Positions 20,641 to 33,428 are shown, counted from the first letter of the stretch. The stretch: DNA of 64,000 nt from Terfezia claveryi (GCA_015179025.1 WHUX01000235.1:1-64000); one strand, 5' to 3'. Made by a program: numbers and translations. Notes: generated from the letters alone by a model not told the origin.

Positions 20641-21039
20641 TTCTTGCATGCCTAAGTCTATATAAATAAGCCTTGCTATCAGTGCTCCTATTACCAACTT
20701 CAGTAAACCCACAGCTGGCAGGCATATATAGCCTGAAACATGGATGTGCTGATCTGTCACACCAGCATACGTCAAATCTGCCTTCCGACTAATCAACACA
20801 TATTTCCTGGCAGTGTCAACCAACACATATTTTCTAGGGCCGCACGAACCAACAGAATACGAGAGCACGTGCACCCCTTCTTTACACAGTATGACACATT
20901 AACGCAGGCAGCCAGTAGTCGGCGGAAGGTCAACCAGCCAGCGCTGAGGTTAGGACTTCCCCATGCACTCTCGAGATATTCCCAATCTATATGCGTAGAC
21001 ATAGCCAGGTGTGTGAACTCGCCAGACAACTCGCAGACT

Positions 21040-21840
21040 CTATGTGAAGCCTAGCTTAATTGCTCTTAGGATGCCCAAAGTGCAGTTGCGGATATCCCCA
21101 ATCTATGTGTGCAGAGACAGCATAGCTAGGTACTGAACTTGCCAGAAACCAGTGGACTCTATATGAAGGCATTGCTAATTGCTCTTAGGACACCCACAGT
21201 GCAGTTACGAGATATCCCCAATCTATGTGCACAGATACAGGTATAGCTAGATACGTGAACTCGCCAGAAACCAGCGGACTCTATGTGAAGGCATTGTTAA
21301 TTGCTCTTAGGAATGCCCAAACTACAGTTGCGAGATATCCCCAATCTATCTGTGCAGACACAGGCATAGCTAGGTACTGAACTCGCCAGAAACCAGCAGA
21401 CTCTATGTGAAGGCATTGCCAATTGCTCTTAGGACACCCAAAGTGCAGTTACGAGATATCACCAATCTATGTGCACAGACACAGGTATAGCTAGGTATAT
21501 GAACTCGCTAGAAACCAGTAGACTCTATGTGAAGGCATTGCTAATTGCTCTTAGGGACGCCCAAACTGCAGTTGCGAGATATCCCCAATCTATATGCACT
21601 GACATAGGCATAGCTAGGTACTGAACTCACCAGAAACCAGCGGACTCTATGTGAAGGCATTGCTAATTGCTCTTAGGACGCCCAAAATGCAGTTGCGAGA
21701 TATCCCCAATCTATGACACAGGCATAGCTAGGTATGTGAACTCACCAGAAAGCAGTGGACTCTATGTAAAGGCAATGCTAATTTCTCTTAGGACTCCGCT
21801 AAGATATCCCCTATCAATATTCATAGACATAGCTAGGTAC
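21040..21840 (-). repeat. FB1 right-arm array, units 1-7
   Basis: Seven units in inverse orientation marked by GCTAATTGCTCTTAGG, near 21055, 21175, 21297, 21420, 21545, 21663 and 21780. The array is broken after unit seven by FB2. Confidence 0.9.
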
Positions 21841-23814
21841 TGTACCAAAAAGGGGGATGTTATCGCACGAGCAGCGCTGTTGCGTTCTTATGTTATTGTG
21901 GATACTTTAATGTTAGTCGGCAACTCCTATTTATTTCCGTATACATAAGACAAGTTTATTTTAGTGGCGTCGCATAGCACATAGTATGCATTGTCTGGAA
22001 TACTGTTGCTTTAGTAAGTATTGTGGAGACTAAAATGTTCGCCACCGTGTTGTTTAGAATACCGTTGCTTTAGTAAGTATTGTGGAGACTAAAAATGGTC
22101 GCTATTATATTATTAAGAATACCATTGCGATATAGTAGTGCTAAAATGCAGCTTATAACAATGCTAGAATAGGCTATGCACATGCTAACAGCTCTGGAAT
22201 CTTGGCACTAGAGCAGATTTCGGAGCAGATTTCGGAGCAGATTCCAGAGCAGATTTCGGAGCAGACTTCAGATCAAGAATATGTACAGTAGAAATATTCA
22301 TTTTATTTACTAATTATAATAGTATACACAGCGTACTAATACTCGATATAATACTCACTCTAATACTCGCTACAACACTCGCTCTAATACTCGCTCTAAT
22401 ACTCGTTACAATACTCGCTCTAATACTCGCTCTAATACTTGCTACAACACTTCGCTCTAATACTCGCTCTAATAATTACTCTAATATTCGCTCTAATACT
22501 CACTCTAATACTTACTCTAATATGCTTTAGAAATCATACAAGACATTGGATAAAGAGCAAAGGGAAAAGGTGCGAGGGGGGAAGGTATATATACAGGAAA
22601 CCTATAGTTGCCAAGCCCGATTGCCAAGGCCGATAATATAGACTTTCCGGAGACAATGAGATAATGGATAATAAGAGGGGTAGCATGACAGTGCTCAGCC
22701 CCGCTCAGCCCACTATCGCACGCGGGTGCAGTGCTACTCAATACCTAACCTGGTAATAGTCATATTGGGAAATCATAGTTGTAGTACTATGATATGTATG
22801 GATTTCAGGCTTTGTGATATATATCGTAGGAAGTTATGCCTTTATGGCCTATTATATATATCAAAGAAACTCATGCATGCAAGGCTTAAATGCATAGAGG
22901 CCGCGAAAGCATAAAATCTATGCATATATATATATAAACCTCGAATGCATGAATTCCATGCATTTCTAGAGATCGTAAAAGCATGAAATCCATGCATATA
23001 TATATATAAGCCTCGAAAGTATGAATTCCATGCATAAGTATATATATATAAGCCTCGAATGCATAAGTTTCTTAGATATATATACATAGGCTATGAAGGC
23101 ATAACTTCCTACGATACATATCACAAAGCTGAACTCCATACATATCACAGTACTATAACTAGGATTTCCTAATATGACTATTACCAAGTCAGGCATTGAG
23201 TAGTACAGCACCCGCACGCGACAGTGGGCTGAGCAGGGCTGAGCACTGTCATGCCACCCCTCTTGTTATCCATTATCTCATAGTCTTCGGAAAGTCTATA
23301 TTGTCGGCCTTGGCAATTGGGCTTGGCCACTATTGTTTTCCGGTATCTATAATTCGCTTACTCATGCTTTTTTCCTTTGCTCTTTATCCAATATCTTATA
23401 AGATTTCTAAGGCATATTACAGCAAGTATTAGAGTGAGTATTAGAGCGAGTAATAGAGTGATTATTAGAGCGTGTATTAGAGCGAAGTGTTGTAGCGAGT
23501 ATTAGAGCAAGTATTAGAACGAGTATTAGGCTGATATTATATTTGACCAACTTCGTGTATCAACATTATACTGCTATTTTATTTAACCAACTTCGTGTAT
23601 CAACATTATACCACTATTTTATTTAACCAACTTCGGGTCTCACCAAACTATGGAGTTATTGCGATCCAGGATTGCTGTGGTATTCTCAGAAGTATGTAGT
23701 ATGACCAAACTTTATTCGTAAGGCCATTAAAGTTCAGCCACCCAGACAGTTTTCTTGGTATTCATAGAGAAGCGGAATCACCACCCGAGCGATAACATCC
23801 CCCTTTTTGGTACA
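21841..23814. mobile_element. Nested foldback element FB2
   Basis: 1974 bp with inverted ends TGTACCAAAAAGGGGGATGT (then TATCGC) at 21841 and the exact reverse complement finishing at 23814. Flanks are GGTAC and GTATA, consistent with a 3-4-bp duplication GTA(C/T). Inside, a second inverted repeat (about 22330-22860 against 23095-23530) surrounds ~40-bp units of CATGCATATATATATATAAGCC type. A 12-bp array GAGCAGATTTCG is at 22200-22265, and AATACTCGCTCT arrays are at 22335-22520 and, inverted, at 23420-23530. No transposase frame. Confidence 0.85.
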
Positions 23815-24110
23815 GTATATAAACTCGCTAGAAAGCCAGCGGACTCTATATGTAGGCATTGCTAATTGCTTTTAGGACTCCGCAAGTACACTCCCGAGTC
23901 CCGAGATATCCCCTATCAATATGCATCGACATAGCTAGGTATGTGGACTCGCTAGCAAATCCGCTGTAGGACTGCCTAGCTAATTGCTCTTAGGATACTC
24001 CCGAAATATGCCCTATCAATATGCACATACATACCTAGGTACGTGGACTCGCCAGCAAATCCGTAGACTCTGTGGGACTGCCTAGCTAATTGCTCTACTG
24101 CTAGGGGTTG
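23815..24110 (-). repeat. FB1 right-arm array, units 8-10
   Basis: The last three inverse units (GCTAATTGCTTTTAGG near 23865, GCTAATTGCTCTTAGG near 23985, GCTAATTGCTCTACTG near 24090). With the seven units before FB2 this makes ten, equal to the left arm, and the outermost unit here is diverged in the same way as the outermost left unit (GAGCAATTAGCTAAGCAGTCC). Confidence 0.85.
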
Positions 24111-24784
24111 CTTGTGGCAGTAGATAACTATATCAGCAAGAGCGGTTACTACTTTGGAGACTGCTGAGGTCTGGGAACGGCTGGATTGTGGGAGGCATAT
24201 GCGCAGGACAGAGTCCTAGTGTGATCTATGATAGAATGGTTCAGTGGAAGTACAAATATAGCTCATCAGTATATAGGGAAGCTCAAGTTTACCTAGTGCA
24301 TGCAATGTATTGCTTATACCTGGCTGCCTTTGCCTGACTGCCCCTCTCTGCCTGGCTGCGTTTGCCTGGCTGCTATTACCATTATTGTCCATGTACACCA
24401 AGTAGAGTGGAAATATTGTCTGTCAGGTAGTTTTGCTAGGGTGCACACCTGCGTTACCAAGGCATACTGTGCTCTTCTTTCACCTGGACATTGCACGACC
24501 ATGGATTGGCGCCTAGGGGCAGAAACAGTATAGGGCTTGAGGGCGGGGATGCACAAGATAGGGCGCAAGGGCGCTGTTCCACAATGCTGAACCCTAGGGC
24601 ACAAAGCCTCAAGGTACAGCGTCACGGCATGGATTGCGTTAAGAACTGGCCATGGAGCGTGAGCTGCAAGGGAGCGGTGCCTGGGCGACAACAGTCTTCT
24701 GCGCTGCGCCGTTAACTGTCAGTTTGTCTTTAGAACATCGTGGGCGTTGGGGGCCGCAAAGGCAAACTGCAATCGTTTCTGATA

Positions 24785-24853
24785 TGTGTAATCCCTTTAC
24801 CTACTACTTAGGTATGCTCCTTAGTTACGTTTTCTCTTAGAGCCTTCATTACT
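24785..24853 (+). repeat. 5' LTR of B, second part
   Basis: Picks up at ATCCCTTTACCTACTACTTAG, which in the 3' LTR follows TTTCTATATATATA, so the LTR is continuous across FB1. Confidence 0.85.
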
Positions 24854-26038
24854 CTATGTTAGATCTAATTTGACTAAGTAGTACAATATCTGAGTTAGTT
24901 CTTCTACTTACAATTAGATTTCACGTCTGGAGAGAGACTTTAATCGCCTCTGACCTAGCTTAGCTTTTAGAATACTATAGAATAATTATAGAAATATTAT
25001 TAAATATTTATATAATTGGCAAAAAATAAGGAGTAGATCTCCAGAATATCAAACGAAAGCTAAAAGAAGCTAAAGACAAAATCTTTCTACTTTAAGAAGA
25101 TCTTATAGATAACCAAGTAACTGTTCATAATATTAACTATGCTCTTGCCACTGCAACTGCACAAGTACTTGTGATCACTATATCTGCCAAAACTCAAGAC
25201 CTCCCCACCTCACCTAAATTTAATAATGAACAGGCCCACTACAAGGCCTAGAAAAACTCCATTTTTATTAAGCTCAATAGATACCCTGCTAAGTTTTCAA
25301 CTACGTACTATAAACTTGTATATATTTACAGCCTGCTAGAAGAATGGGCTTTGGACTTACTAAGTCCAGCCCTAGATATTAGGAATAGATATTAAACTAG
25401 TAGATATCCCGACTCTATTTGTGATCCTCAACTAAGTGTTTAGAGATCTAGATTGAGAAGGAATGGCTATTCTAGCTCTTTGGGCCCTTCAACAAAAGAA
25501 TACTTACCTGGTTACCTATATAGCTAAATTCTCTAAGTTGGCTTTAGAAGTTAAATAGAGTGACAAGATCAAACTAAATCAATTCTAGGAATGCTTAAGT
25601 ATAGAACTAAGACAGGTACTCATCAATTTTCTAGATATGTATACTCTTGAAGAATTTATTATTTAGGCCAACTGATTAAAGCAAAAGATAACTAGGTTCA
25701 GAAATAGCCTAAAGGCCTCTCCCATAACAATAGCCCTTTGATCAATTTTTCTAGCCACTCACTCCTAGATACAGATCCCTGTAACTCTTAACAAGCTAGT
25801 CTATTCTTCTTTTATAATGGGTGGACTAGCCCCTATAGACCTTTTTTTAGGAAGACTCCAGCTTACTCAGAAGGAAAGGGATTGCTGCTGCAGTCAGAGT
25901 TTATGTATTGAGTGTAGGAAGAGGGACTATTTCATTATAACCTATTTCTTCGGCAAAAATTACTTGATAGCTGCCTATACTATCTCCAAGTCTAAGGTTA
26001 AAGAGGAGAAGTTAGGAAAAAGAGAGTCTCTTATTTAG
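24854..26038 (+). pseudogene. gag: gag of B, decayed
   Basis: Aligns with the A and D gag: near 25190 the P-P-K-F-N block, near 25490 the L-x-x-K-N-T-Y block, and the open end 25817-26038 with C-I-E-C-R-K-R-D-Y-F-I-I-T-Y, a zinc knuckle with H to Y and the last C to Y, both C-to-T or G-to-A type changes. The frameshift heptamer has become TTAGGAAAAA and the stem is broken. Confidence 0.85.
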
Positions 26039-29000
26039 CTACTGATATTAGTAAGGGAACTACTCTAGGTCATTTATCTTTGTCAGCATTTTCTTTGCCT
26101 GCACCTATATCTATTGATATATCTTGCTTGTTTGGTGAGCATTTTGTAGTACTAATAACTATTAAATTCAATAGTAAAATAGTGGTAATATTAGCTCTTA
26201 TAGATTATAGTACTTTAGGGCTTGTATTCATTGATTAGAGATTTATTAGAAAAAATTCTATACCAACATTCAAGTTAAGGAACTTCTACTTTCTTAATAT
26301 TATAATTGGCTGCTCTATCTCTTCCAGGGCTATTACTAATCTTATATACTTGCCTAGTACTATTAAAAACTACTCGGAAAGTCTTCCTATATTTATGCCC
26401 AAGCTTAAATACTCTATTGTTTTAGGGATTCTGTAGCTCTGAATGTATAATATTTCTATTAACTTTAGCTCTTGCACCTTCAATTTCAATAGTGAGTACT
26501 ATAAGAAGCATTGTAGTACCTTACAGACTACTATTAAAGGACAATATACTTTACTACCTCCAGTAAAAGACCCTAGCTAGGTGCTCATAAAAACACCTTC
26601 ACCAAAACTACTCAATATCAATTTTATTAGAGTAAGGGCTCTTACTTACCTCACTAAAAGGTACAAGCTGAAGGTGCATGCCTTCTCTGTACATAATGTA
26701 TACCTAGAAATTAATGAGGTAAGGTCTAATAAGGAGTAGAAAACCATAGTTCCAGACAAATACTAAAAGTTTATTGACTTGTTTCTAGAAAAGGCCATAT
26801 AGAAGCTTTCACCACACTAACTATATGATCACACTATTCTATTGATAGAAAGTAAAACCTCCTCCTATAGGCCTCTCTATAGAATATCCTATGTAGAGCT
26901 AGAAGACTTAGAGAAGTACTTAGAAGAAAACCTTAATAAGAGCTTTATTCACTATAGCTCCTTACTAGTAAGTACTTCGGTACTGTTTGTAAAGAAATTG
27001 GAAGGCTCCTTTTAGTTGTGTATTAATTATTATGGCCTGAACAAGATAATAGTCAAAAATGAGTACTCCCTACTACTAATTTAGGAGATATTAGCTAGGC
27101 TTTCTAAAGTAAAATGGTTTACTAAATTGAATTTAAGATAGGTATACAACCAAGTGTGAATTACTAAGGAAGAGAAATGGAAAACAGCCTTCTAGATATA
27201 ATATATATTTCAAGTATAATATGATACCTTTTAGCCTAACTAATATACTAGCCTCTTTGTAACACTTTATTAATAACACTCTATAGGACTTTTTAGATAT
27301 ATTCTCCATAGCTTATCTTAATAATATTCTTATTTACTTGGATTTCTTGGCAGAATATAAGATATATATTCGCTAAGTACTGGAGAGGCTGAAGCAAGCT
27401 GGGTTATACTTGAAGCTAGAAAAATGTGAATTTTATATCCAAGAGATGAAGTATCTAAGCTTGATCAAAACTACAGAAGGTATTAGAAGGAACTATACCA
27501 AAGTCATGACAATCTAGTAATAGGAAATCCCAACTAACCACTAGTTTATATTAGGCAATTTGAAAATCATAGCACCCATAATAGTATTGATAAAAACTAA
27601 GGGCCTAGAAAAGAATCAGCAGTTCTACTAGAATCTTGCAGCCTAGTCAGCTTTCAACACCCATAATAGTATTGATAAAAACTAAGGGCCCAGAAAAGAA
27701 TCAGCAGTTCTACTAGAATCTTGCAGCCTAGTCAGCTTTCAAAAACCTTAAGGAAGCCTTCTATTCAATACTCATTCTAGCCTACATTGACTCTAATAGC
27801 AAGTGTATTATGGAAACAGATGCCTCTAACTATGTTTCTACTAGAATTCTATCTTAGTATATCAATAGAGTTCTCTACCCTATAGTCTATTTCTGTAAAA
27901 AGCACTTCCTAGCAGAGTGTAATCACACAATCTACAATAAAGATTTAATACCTGTTATGCAAGCTTGTAAGAAATAAAGGCCCTATCTAGAGTCTGAAAA
28001 GGGGATTATTGAGGTCCTTGCTCTCTATAATAACTTGGAGTACTTTACCACCACCAAACTACTTAACTGATATTATACTAGGTACTCAAAGTTCTTATCT
28101 CAATTCAACTTCAAGATAAAGTACTAGCTAGAAAAAGTTAGGGGAAAACTGAATACTTTGACCAGGAGATTAGAAGATCTTTCTAAAGGAGGAGATAAAA
28201 GGCTAAAATATTAGAATCAAGTGGTACTTAAGCCCGAAAATCTCGATTTAGAAGCAAATAGCCAAGTTGAGGCAGACCTACTTATACTGATATTGTAGAC
28301 ATATATAGAAGACCCCTTAGTTAAAAAAATAATTGCCACAATAGAATCTAGATAGCACTATCATACTAAGATTTTCATAGCTAAATGCACTACTCAGGAT
28401 GGCCTTCTGTACTATCTAGACTAGCTCTATATACCTAAAGAGGAGATGTAGATACAACTAATTAAGGAACACCCTAATACTATAGCTGCAGGTTACTCTA
28501 GAGTAGCCAAGATATTAGAACTACTAGCCAAATAATATATGTAGATCAACTAATAGAAGAAAGTAGAATAGTATATATAGAACTACTAATTCTGCAAGTA
28601 TATGAAACCTACCCACCATGCTTTTTATGAGACCTTGAAGCCCCTAAAGATTCCAGATTGACTTTAGCAACACCTAACTATGGACTTTATAACTGGCCTA
28701 CTAGAAGACTCAAGGTTTAATACTATTCTTATGGTAATAGATTAGCTGACTAAAATAAAGTATATTATACCTTGCTAGGATACCTACTATACTCTGGAAT
28801 TCAGCAGCCTCTATCTTAATAATATATTCTATTACTATGGCTTTCCCGAGTCATTGGTCTCTGACTATAGTCTTTAGTTTATATCTGAATTATAGAAAGC
28901 ATTTTACAAGCTACTAGAGATTAAAGTAAATATTTTAATAATATACTATCTTCAAATAGATAGCCAATTAGAATGAATGAATACGGTTATAGAGCAGTAC

Positions 29001-29860
29001 CTATAGGCCTATGTCAACTATTAATAGAACAACTTGGTATCTTTATTAGTAACTTATGAGTTTACAGCAAATAACTAATTCTTAGAGTTACTAAAAACTT
29101 CTCCATTTGTAGCTAATTATAGCTAGCACCCTCAGTTCATAGATATACTAGTACCCCTACAGAAGGCTAAGGAGAATGTGCTAACTAAGAAGCTCACTAT
29201 AGAGATTGCCAAACTCTATACTATACTTAAAGCTGAATTAGTTTATGTTTAAGCTAGGCAGGCTAAATATACAAATAGATCTAGATTACTAGCTATGACA
29301 TATCAGCCAGGAGACAAGATATAGCTTTCTAGTTACCACTTCTGTACAGAACAACTATCATACAAGCTCAACTATAAGTTCTTAGGCTTTTTTAAGATGT
29401 TAGTATTTATAAGTACTTATACCTATTAGTTGAGAATCCCTAGAGATATTAATTGCCATCTAGTTGTCCATATCTTAGAGATCAAACCAGTTGTAGATGA
29501 TTTACTTTCAGGGTAAAAGTACCTCCTACCTACTCCCGTAGTGATTGTAGGTAAAGAGGAGTAAAAGGTTGAGGAGGTATTAGACTCCAAGAAGTATAAA
29601 AGGCGAGTTTAGTACAAGGTCAAATAGTTAGAGAATAAAAGAACTACCTGGTAACTCATAAAGGATGTAGAGAATATATACGATTTAGTTACCTTATTCT
29701 ACTAACAATACTTAAGAAAGCCTTGTCCAGTTGAATAATATCAGACCTTGTATATTCTTGTTATTGTTTAGAGTTGGGGTTCTTGTTTTTACCTTTATTA
29801 TTGTTTCTTATATTAATTTTGCTAGTTGTTATATCTAGACCTCCTAGTTATGAAAGCTCT
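26039..29860 (+). pseudogene. pol: pol of B, decayed
   Basis: All pol parts can be traced by alignment with A and D: protease near 26190 (A-L-I-D-Y-S), RT near 27100-27400, RNase H near 27790-28140, integrase near 28310-29400, chromodomain near 29560-29720. Dozens of stops; no long open frame remains. An 85-bp tandem duplication at 27573-27742 adds to the damage. Confidence 0.9.
27573..27742 (+). repeat. 85-bp tandem duplication in pol of B
   Basis: 27573-27657 and 27658-27742 are almost the same, with one C/T difference (GGGCCTAG against GGGCCCAG). It falls between RT and RNase H. Confidence 0.95.
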
Positions 29861-29878
29861 AGCCTAAAGGGAGGAGAG

Positions 29879-30521
29879 TATTACAAGTATATACTCAGTT
29901 GTTCTTATTATTACCTACAACACAGGTAATGGGTTATTATTATTGTCACCCTTGGCATCACCTACAATAGTGGTAATAGGTTATTGCTATTATTGTTTTT
30001 GTCCTTATATGCAATCATAAGTAATGGGTTATTATTATTATTTTCTTTATTATCACCTGTAATTATAGGTAATAGGTTATTATTACCTTGCTTAACTTCT
30101 AAGATAAGGATCTTAACAAGCTTATTCCTTCTATTACCCTAACAAAATTATATATATATAGCCCCTATACCTCATACTATTATTAGATCCCTATCCAATA
30201 TCTTATATATTCAATATAGGACCTTACTTCTCTCTATAAAGGTGTACTTTTCTTATATACTCCTTGCTATTATCCCACCTTACTTGTATATAACTCACCT
30301 CTCTGAACAACTTTATACTATAGCTGCTCTTCTCCAATATATAGTAACTACTTTCATATGTCTCTTACTTCATACCTTCTGCTTCTTACCTCTTAGCTTT
30401 TGTCTTCACCCTATTCTAGCTGCCCCACTATTATATACATAGTATTTCTATATATATAATCTCCTTACCTGCTACTCAAGTATACCCCTTAGCTACTTTA
30501 TCTCTCAAACTTCTCATTATA
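29879..30521 (+). repeat. 3' LTR of B
   Basis: 643 bp; starts TATTACAAG (TG end mutated to TA) after AAAGGGAGGAGAG and ends CATTATA. Three or four decayed CATCACCTG palindrome units occupy 29910-30080. Beyond it, 30522-30789 holds no recognised feature. Confidence 0.85.
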
Positions 30522-30789
30522 CTACCTTTATAATTACCCTCATTGATAGTAATCTTTCAATAGGTTATAAGACTAAAATAGCTTAAGACCACTTAATAAC
30601 TTTCTCACATTTACCTTCTCTCCTATATATATCTATATAATAGTATCTAGTTTAGGATCCAATTCTAGTGGTAAAGTAAAGGCTGTACCTTCTATCTTCT
30701 GACTACTGAATAACTTCAAGCCTATTGTAGTTAAACTTAATAATATAAAGTTACTTACTAGTAAAAACAACTATAAAGAATAGGCTGAT

Positions 30790-33428
30790 TGTAATAGAAA
30801 ACATTGTTTTATTACTTATGTAATTGGTTATATACTTTTGTATTTCCTATATTACTATTATATTATATAACTAAGCCTCTTAGTCAAAAGACTAGCCTTC
30901 TACTACTTTCTACTACTTTATAAGTGTCCATAATATACGGAATCTGCCATGGGAAATTCCATAAAACTTGTCATATGAACATATCCTCATTATAGCCACG
31001 TAACTATTATTTAGGCTATGTGACTTATTACTATGGCTACATGACTATTGTTTAGGCTGTGTGACTTATTACTATAGCTACATGACCTCTATTGTATAGT
31101 GCACCACCTTCTAATATACTATCCTTTATTATATTTATTTTCTTAGTCATCAGATCTTAGAGGAGTATAAATAGGCTACTAGATTCCCTCTAGAATACAA
31201 AAAAAGAAAGCAAGCAAGCATAGAATAGAGCAAGCAAGCCTATTTACCAATTAGATTAAGATTATATAGCTTAGATAATATAAATGATATAAGATAGATT
31301 ATACTAGTTAATTACTATTCTCTCTGAGGATGTCCCATATAGTAATCTCCCTACCCTTCTGAGATCTTACCCTAGCAGAACCAAAATACATAAATATCCA
31401 TGTCTACAGATATAGAATATATAAACTGTACTAAATGAATTCTATCTAGTACTATTTATTACATTTTTTTCAACTTACTTACTTAATCTTTACTCTTTAA
31501 TCCAAGGCCTAATCAACCTTTAGATACCTTTATTACACTTACACAAGTATATACTATTTGATACAGACACACATATATAAACATATAAAAAATTGATATC
31601 ATTATACAACTAGCTAGCCATCAAAGAAATCCAACAATGAGACATCGGATTCTTAACTACAGTATATTAACAAAAGACTTAAAAGCAAGCTAAGTAGAGC
31701 TCTAATAGGCTGTAGTATCTTACATTAAATACTTTCACCCTTATTTACAATACTTTTCTTAATAAGATTGATAACTTATCTTGCACTCCTAGTAACTGCC
31801 ATTACATCTGTACTTGTAGATCTAGTACACTATAGAAAAACTATCCCCCTAAGTCTCAGGAATTCTTGTTCTAAACAACCAAGCATTACAATCCCAAGAC
31901 TCAAATCTTGCTGCCTCCCATGTAGCTATTTGCTCTCGAAAAGAATTACTGCTATCAGAATCTTCTTTAGGCCCAGACATTTCTACCAATATCTCTGCAC
32001 TTATAATATGTACCTCAACACACCAATGAGAAAAAGTGATACTCTTGCTGGAAAAACTAGAACTAGATTCTAGACTAGTAGACAAAAAAAAACTAGGACT
32101 ATAAGAAACATCAGGATCCTAATATCCAACCTTACCAACTGAGTAAGCTACTGAGCCAACAGAACTGTCAGTTAAATAGAGATTATAAGGATTATCAGCC
32201 ACCACACTATCAGCACAGTAAGGTGCTAAAGAAGAAAAGTAATACAACAATTATATCATATAACTTGCTATATTTGGTTGCAGATAAAGAATAAAATCAG
32301 ATATTAATAGCACTTGAACTTAGTAAGAAGACTAAGAGGTCAAGGCAGTTAACTATATTACCTCAAGATATATAGAGATAAGTACAAGATACTCTCAGAA
32401 AGAACAGATTTATAGTTCCTAATAAGAATGGGAAAATAAATTTGTCTATAGATATAGAAATAGGAGAACTAGGTGGAGTAGAAACTAAACTATATTTTAT
32501 TATGGCATTGCCTCTCATACTAGAAGAATTTTGGAACAGACATTTTCCTACAATTGAAGAGATTTTGAAAAGTACTTACTCAATAGGATATGCCTAACAG
32601 TATCATTCAGAAGATACTCAACTTTAAATGGAAGCTATAGTAAAATACTATTTATGGTTAATACTATACACATTCAAGGAAAAGGACCTAGAAATGAATA
32701 TATTTTTAAGTAAAGAATTAAAGAAACCTATTGTTTGTCTTTTAAAGAAACTGAATTGGGTAATAAATAACTGAGAAGAAATAATAGCATTCATAATGAG
32801 TAGCACTTATCTAAAAAAATCTGTACATACTGCAGAAGATATTATCAATTCTAGTAAAGAACTTCTAAGAGTATTCCTGAGAATATAAAAAGATCAATTG
32901 AAAAGTCAAGGTCGAGCACTTAAGATATTAGAAAGGAGGACTAGATCAGCCAAAGAACTAGATGATAAAGAGCAACTACTAGAAGATATTGAATTATAAG
33001 AAGAGGATAATGATTTAGACATAGGACTAGACCAACAGAAGTAGAAAATGTAAGGAGAAGAATGAGATCCTGATAATAGTGGAGATAATATCTCAGACTC
33101 TAATAATGCATTATTAGTTGCAAGTCAAACCTCAACAAGGAAACCTAAACAAGTAAAATTAGTCTAATACCAGTAATGGGAATCTATAATGGAAATAGTT
33201 ATAATGGGTAACCATGAAGTAAGTAATGCTTTAAAAGGGATAAATATTAATCTACCAGAAAAAATATGAGGAGGAGACAAAAAATAGCAACACTAACAAT
33301 ATTTTGACTCTTGTGCTACAGCAATGCAATATTGCTTGAGTATCAAAGGAATAGATTTAGAAGGCGCTTCAGCTTTGGAAATTGTTGCATTCAGAAAGAA
33401 AGGAAATACACTCACTACTTGTAATTAG
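30790..33428 (+). mobile_element. Family 2 gypsy element H, truncated
   Basis: LTR at 30790-31463 (TGTAAT...ATTACA, TATA box 31166-31173), leader 31464-32285, then gag-like sequence to 33428 aligned with F 44640-45777. It stops inside gag where H3R copy 2 begins. Heavy C-to-T decay, comparable to B. Confidence 0.9.
32286..33428 (+). pseudogene. gag: gag fragment of family 2 element H
   Basis: Matches F gag from T-M-L-P-E-D-I-K to the D-L-E-G-A-x-A-L-E-I-V block. Many TAG/TAA at former CAG/CAA/TGG codons. The alignment ends at CACTACTTGTAATTAG, equivalent to F 45777. Confidence 0.8.

Larger units (their letters stand above)
17251..24784. mobile_element. Giant foldback element FB1 (7.5-kb imperfect palindrome)
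   Basis: The two halves are reverse complements over kilobases, centred near 19830. From the outside in: an outer block (17390-17925 against 24110-24700), a ten-unit tandem array, a 300-bp block (19080-19390 against 20640-20960), and an AT-rich ~40-bp array that flips at the centre. The ends are roughly TATCA(A)GAAA(C)GATT inverted. It splits the B LTR; flanking TATGTA / TATGTGTA may be a target duplication. No transposase frame was found. Frames in the outer block (for example 17386-17709) are small, appear in both arms and match nothing known. Confidence 0.85.
16673..30521 (+). mobile_element. Family 1 gypsy element B, RIP-decayed, with nested FB1
   Basis: 5' LTR begins TGTCATTACTATATACTTAG at 16673, 3' LTR ends at 30521, and the five bases outside both ends are CTACC, a clean target duplication. 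The order gag-pol-polypurine tract matches A. Coding frames are destroyed by very many TAA/TAG/TGA, mostly at former CAA/CAG/CGA/TGG codons. The 7.5-kb foldback FB1 lies in the 5' LTR (17251-24784); without it the element is about 6.3 kb, the size of A. Confidence 0.9.

Noticed and set aside
25817..26038. A free-standing small zinc-knuckle gene
   Set aside because: It aligns to the end of the gag of element B and is just the longest piece left open.
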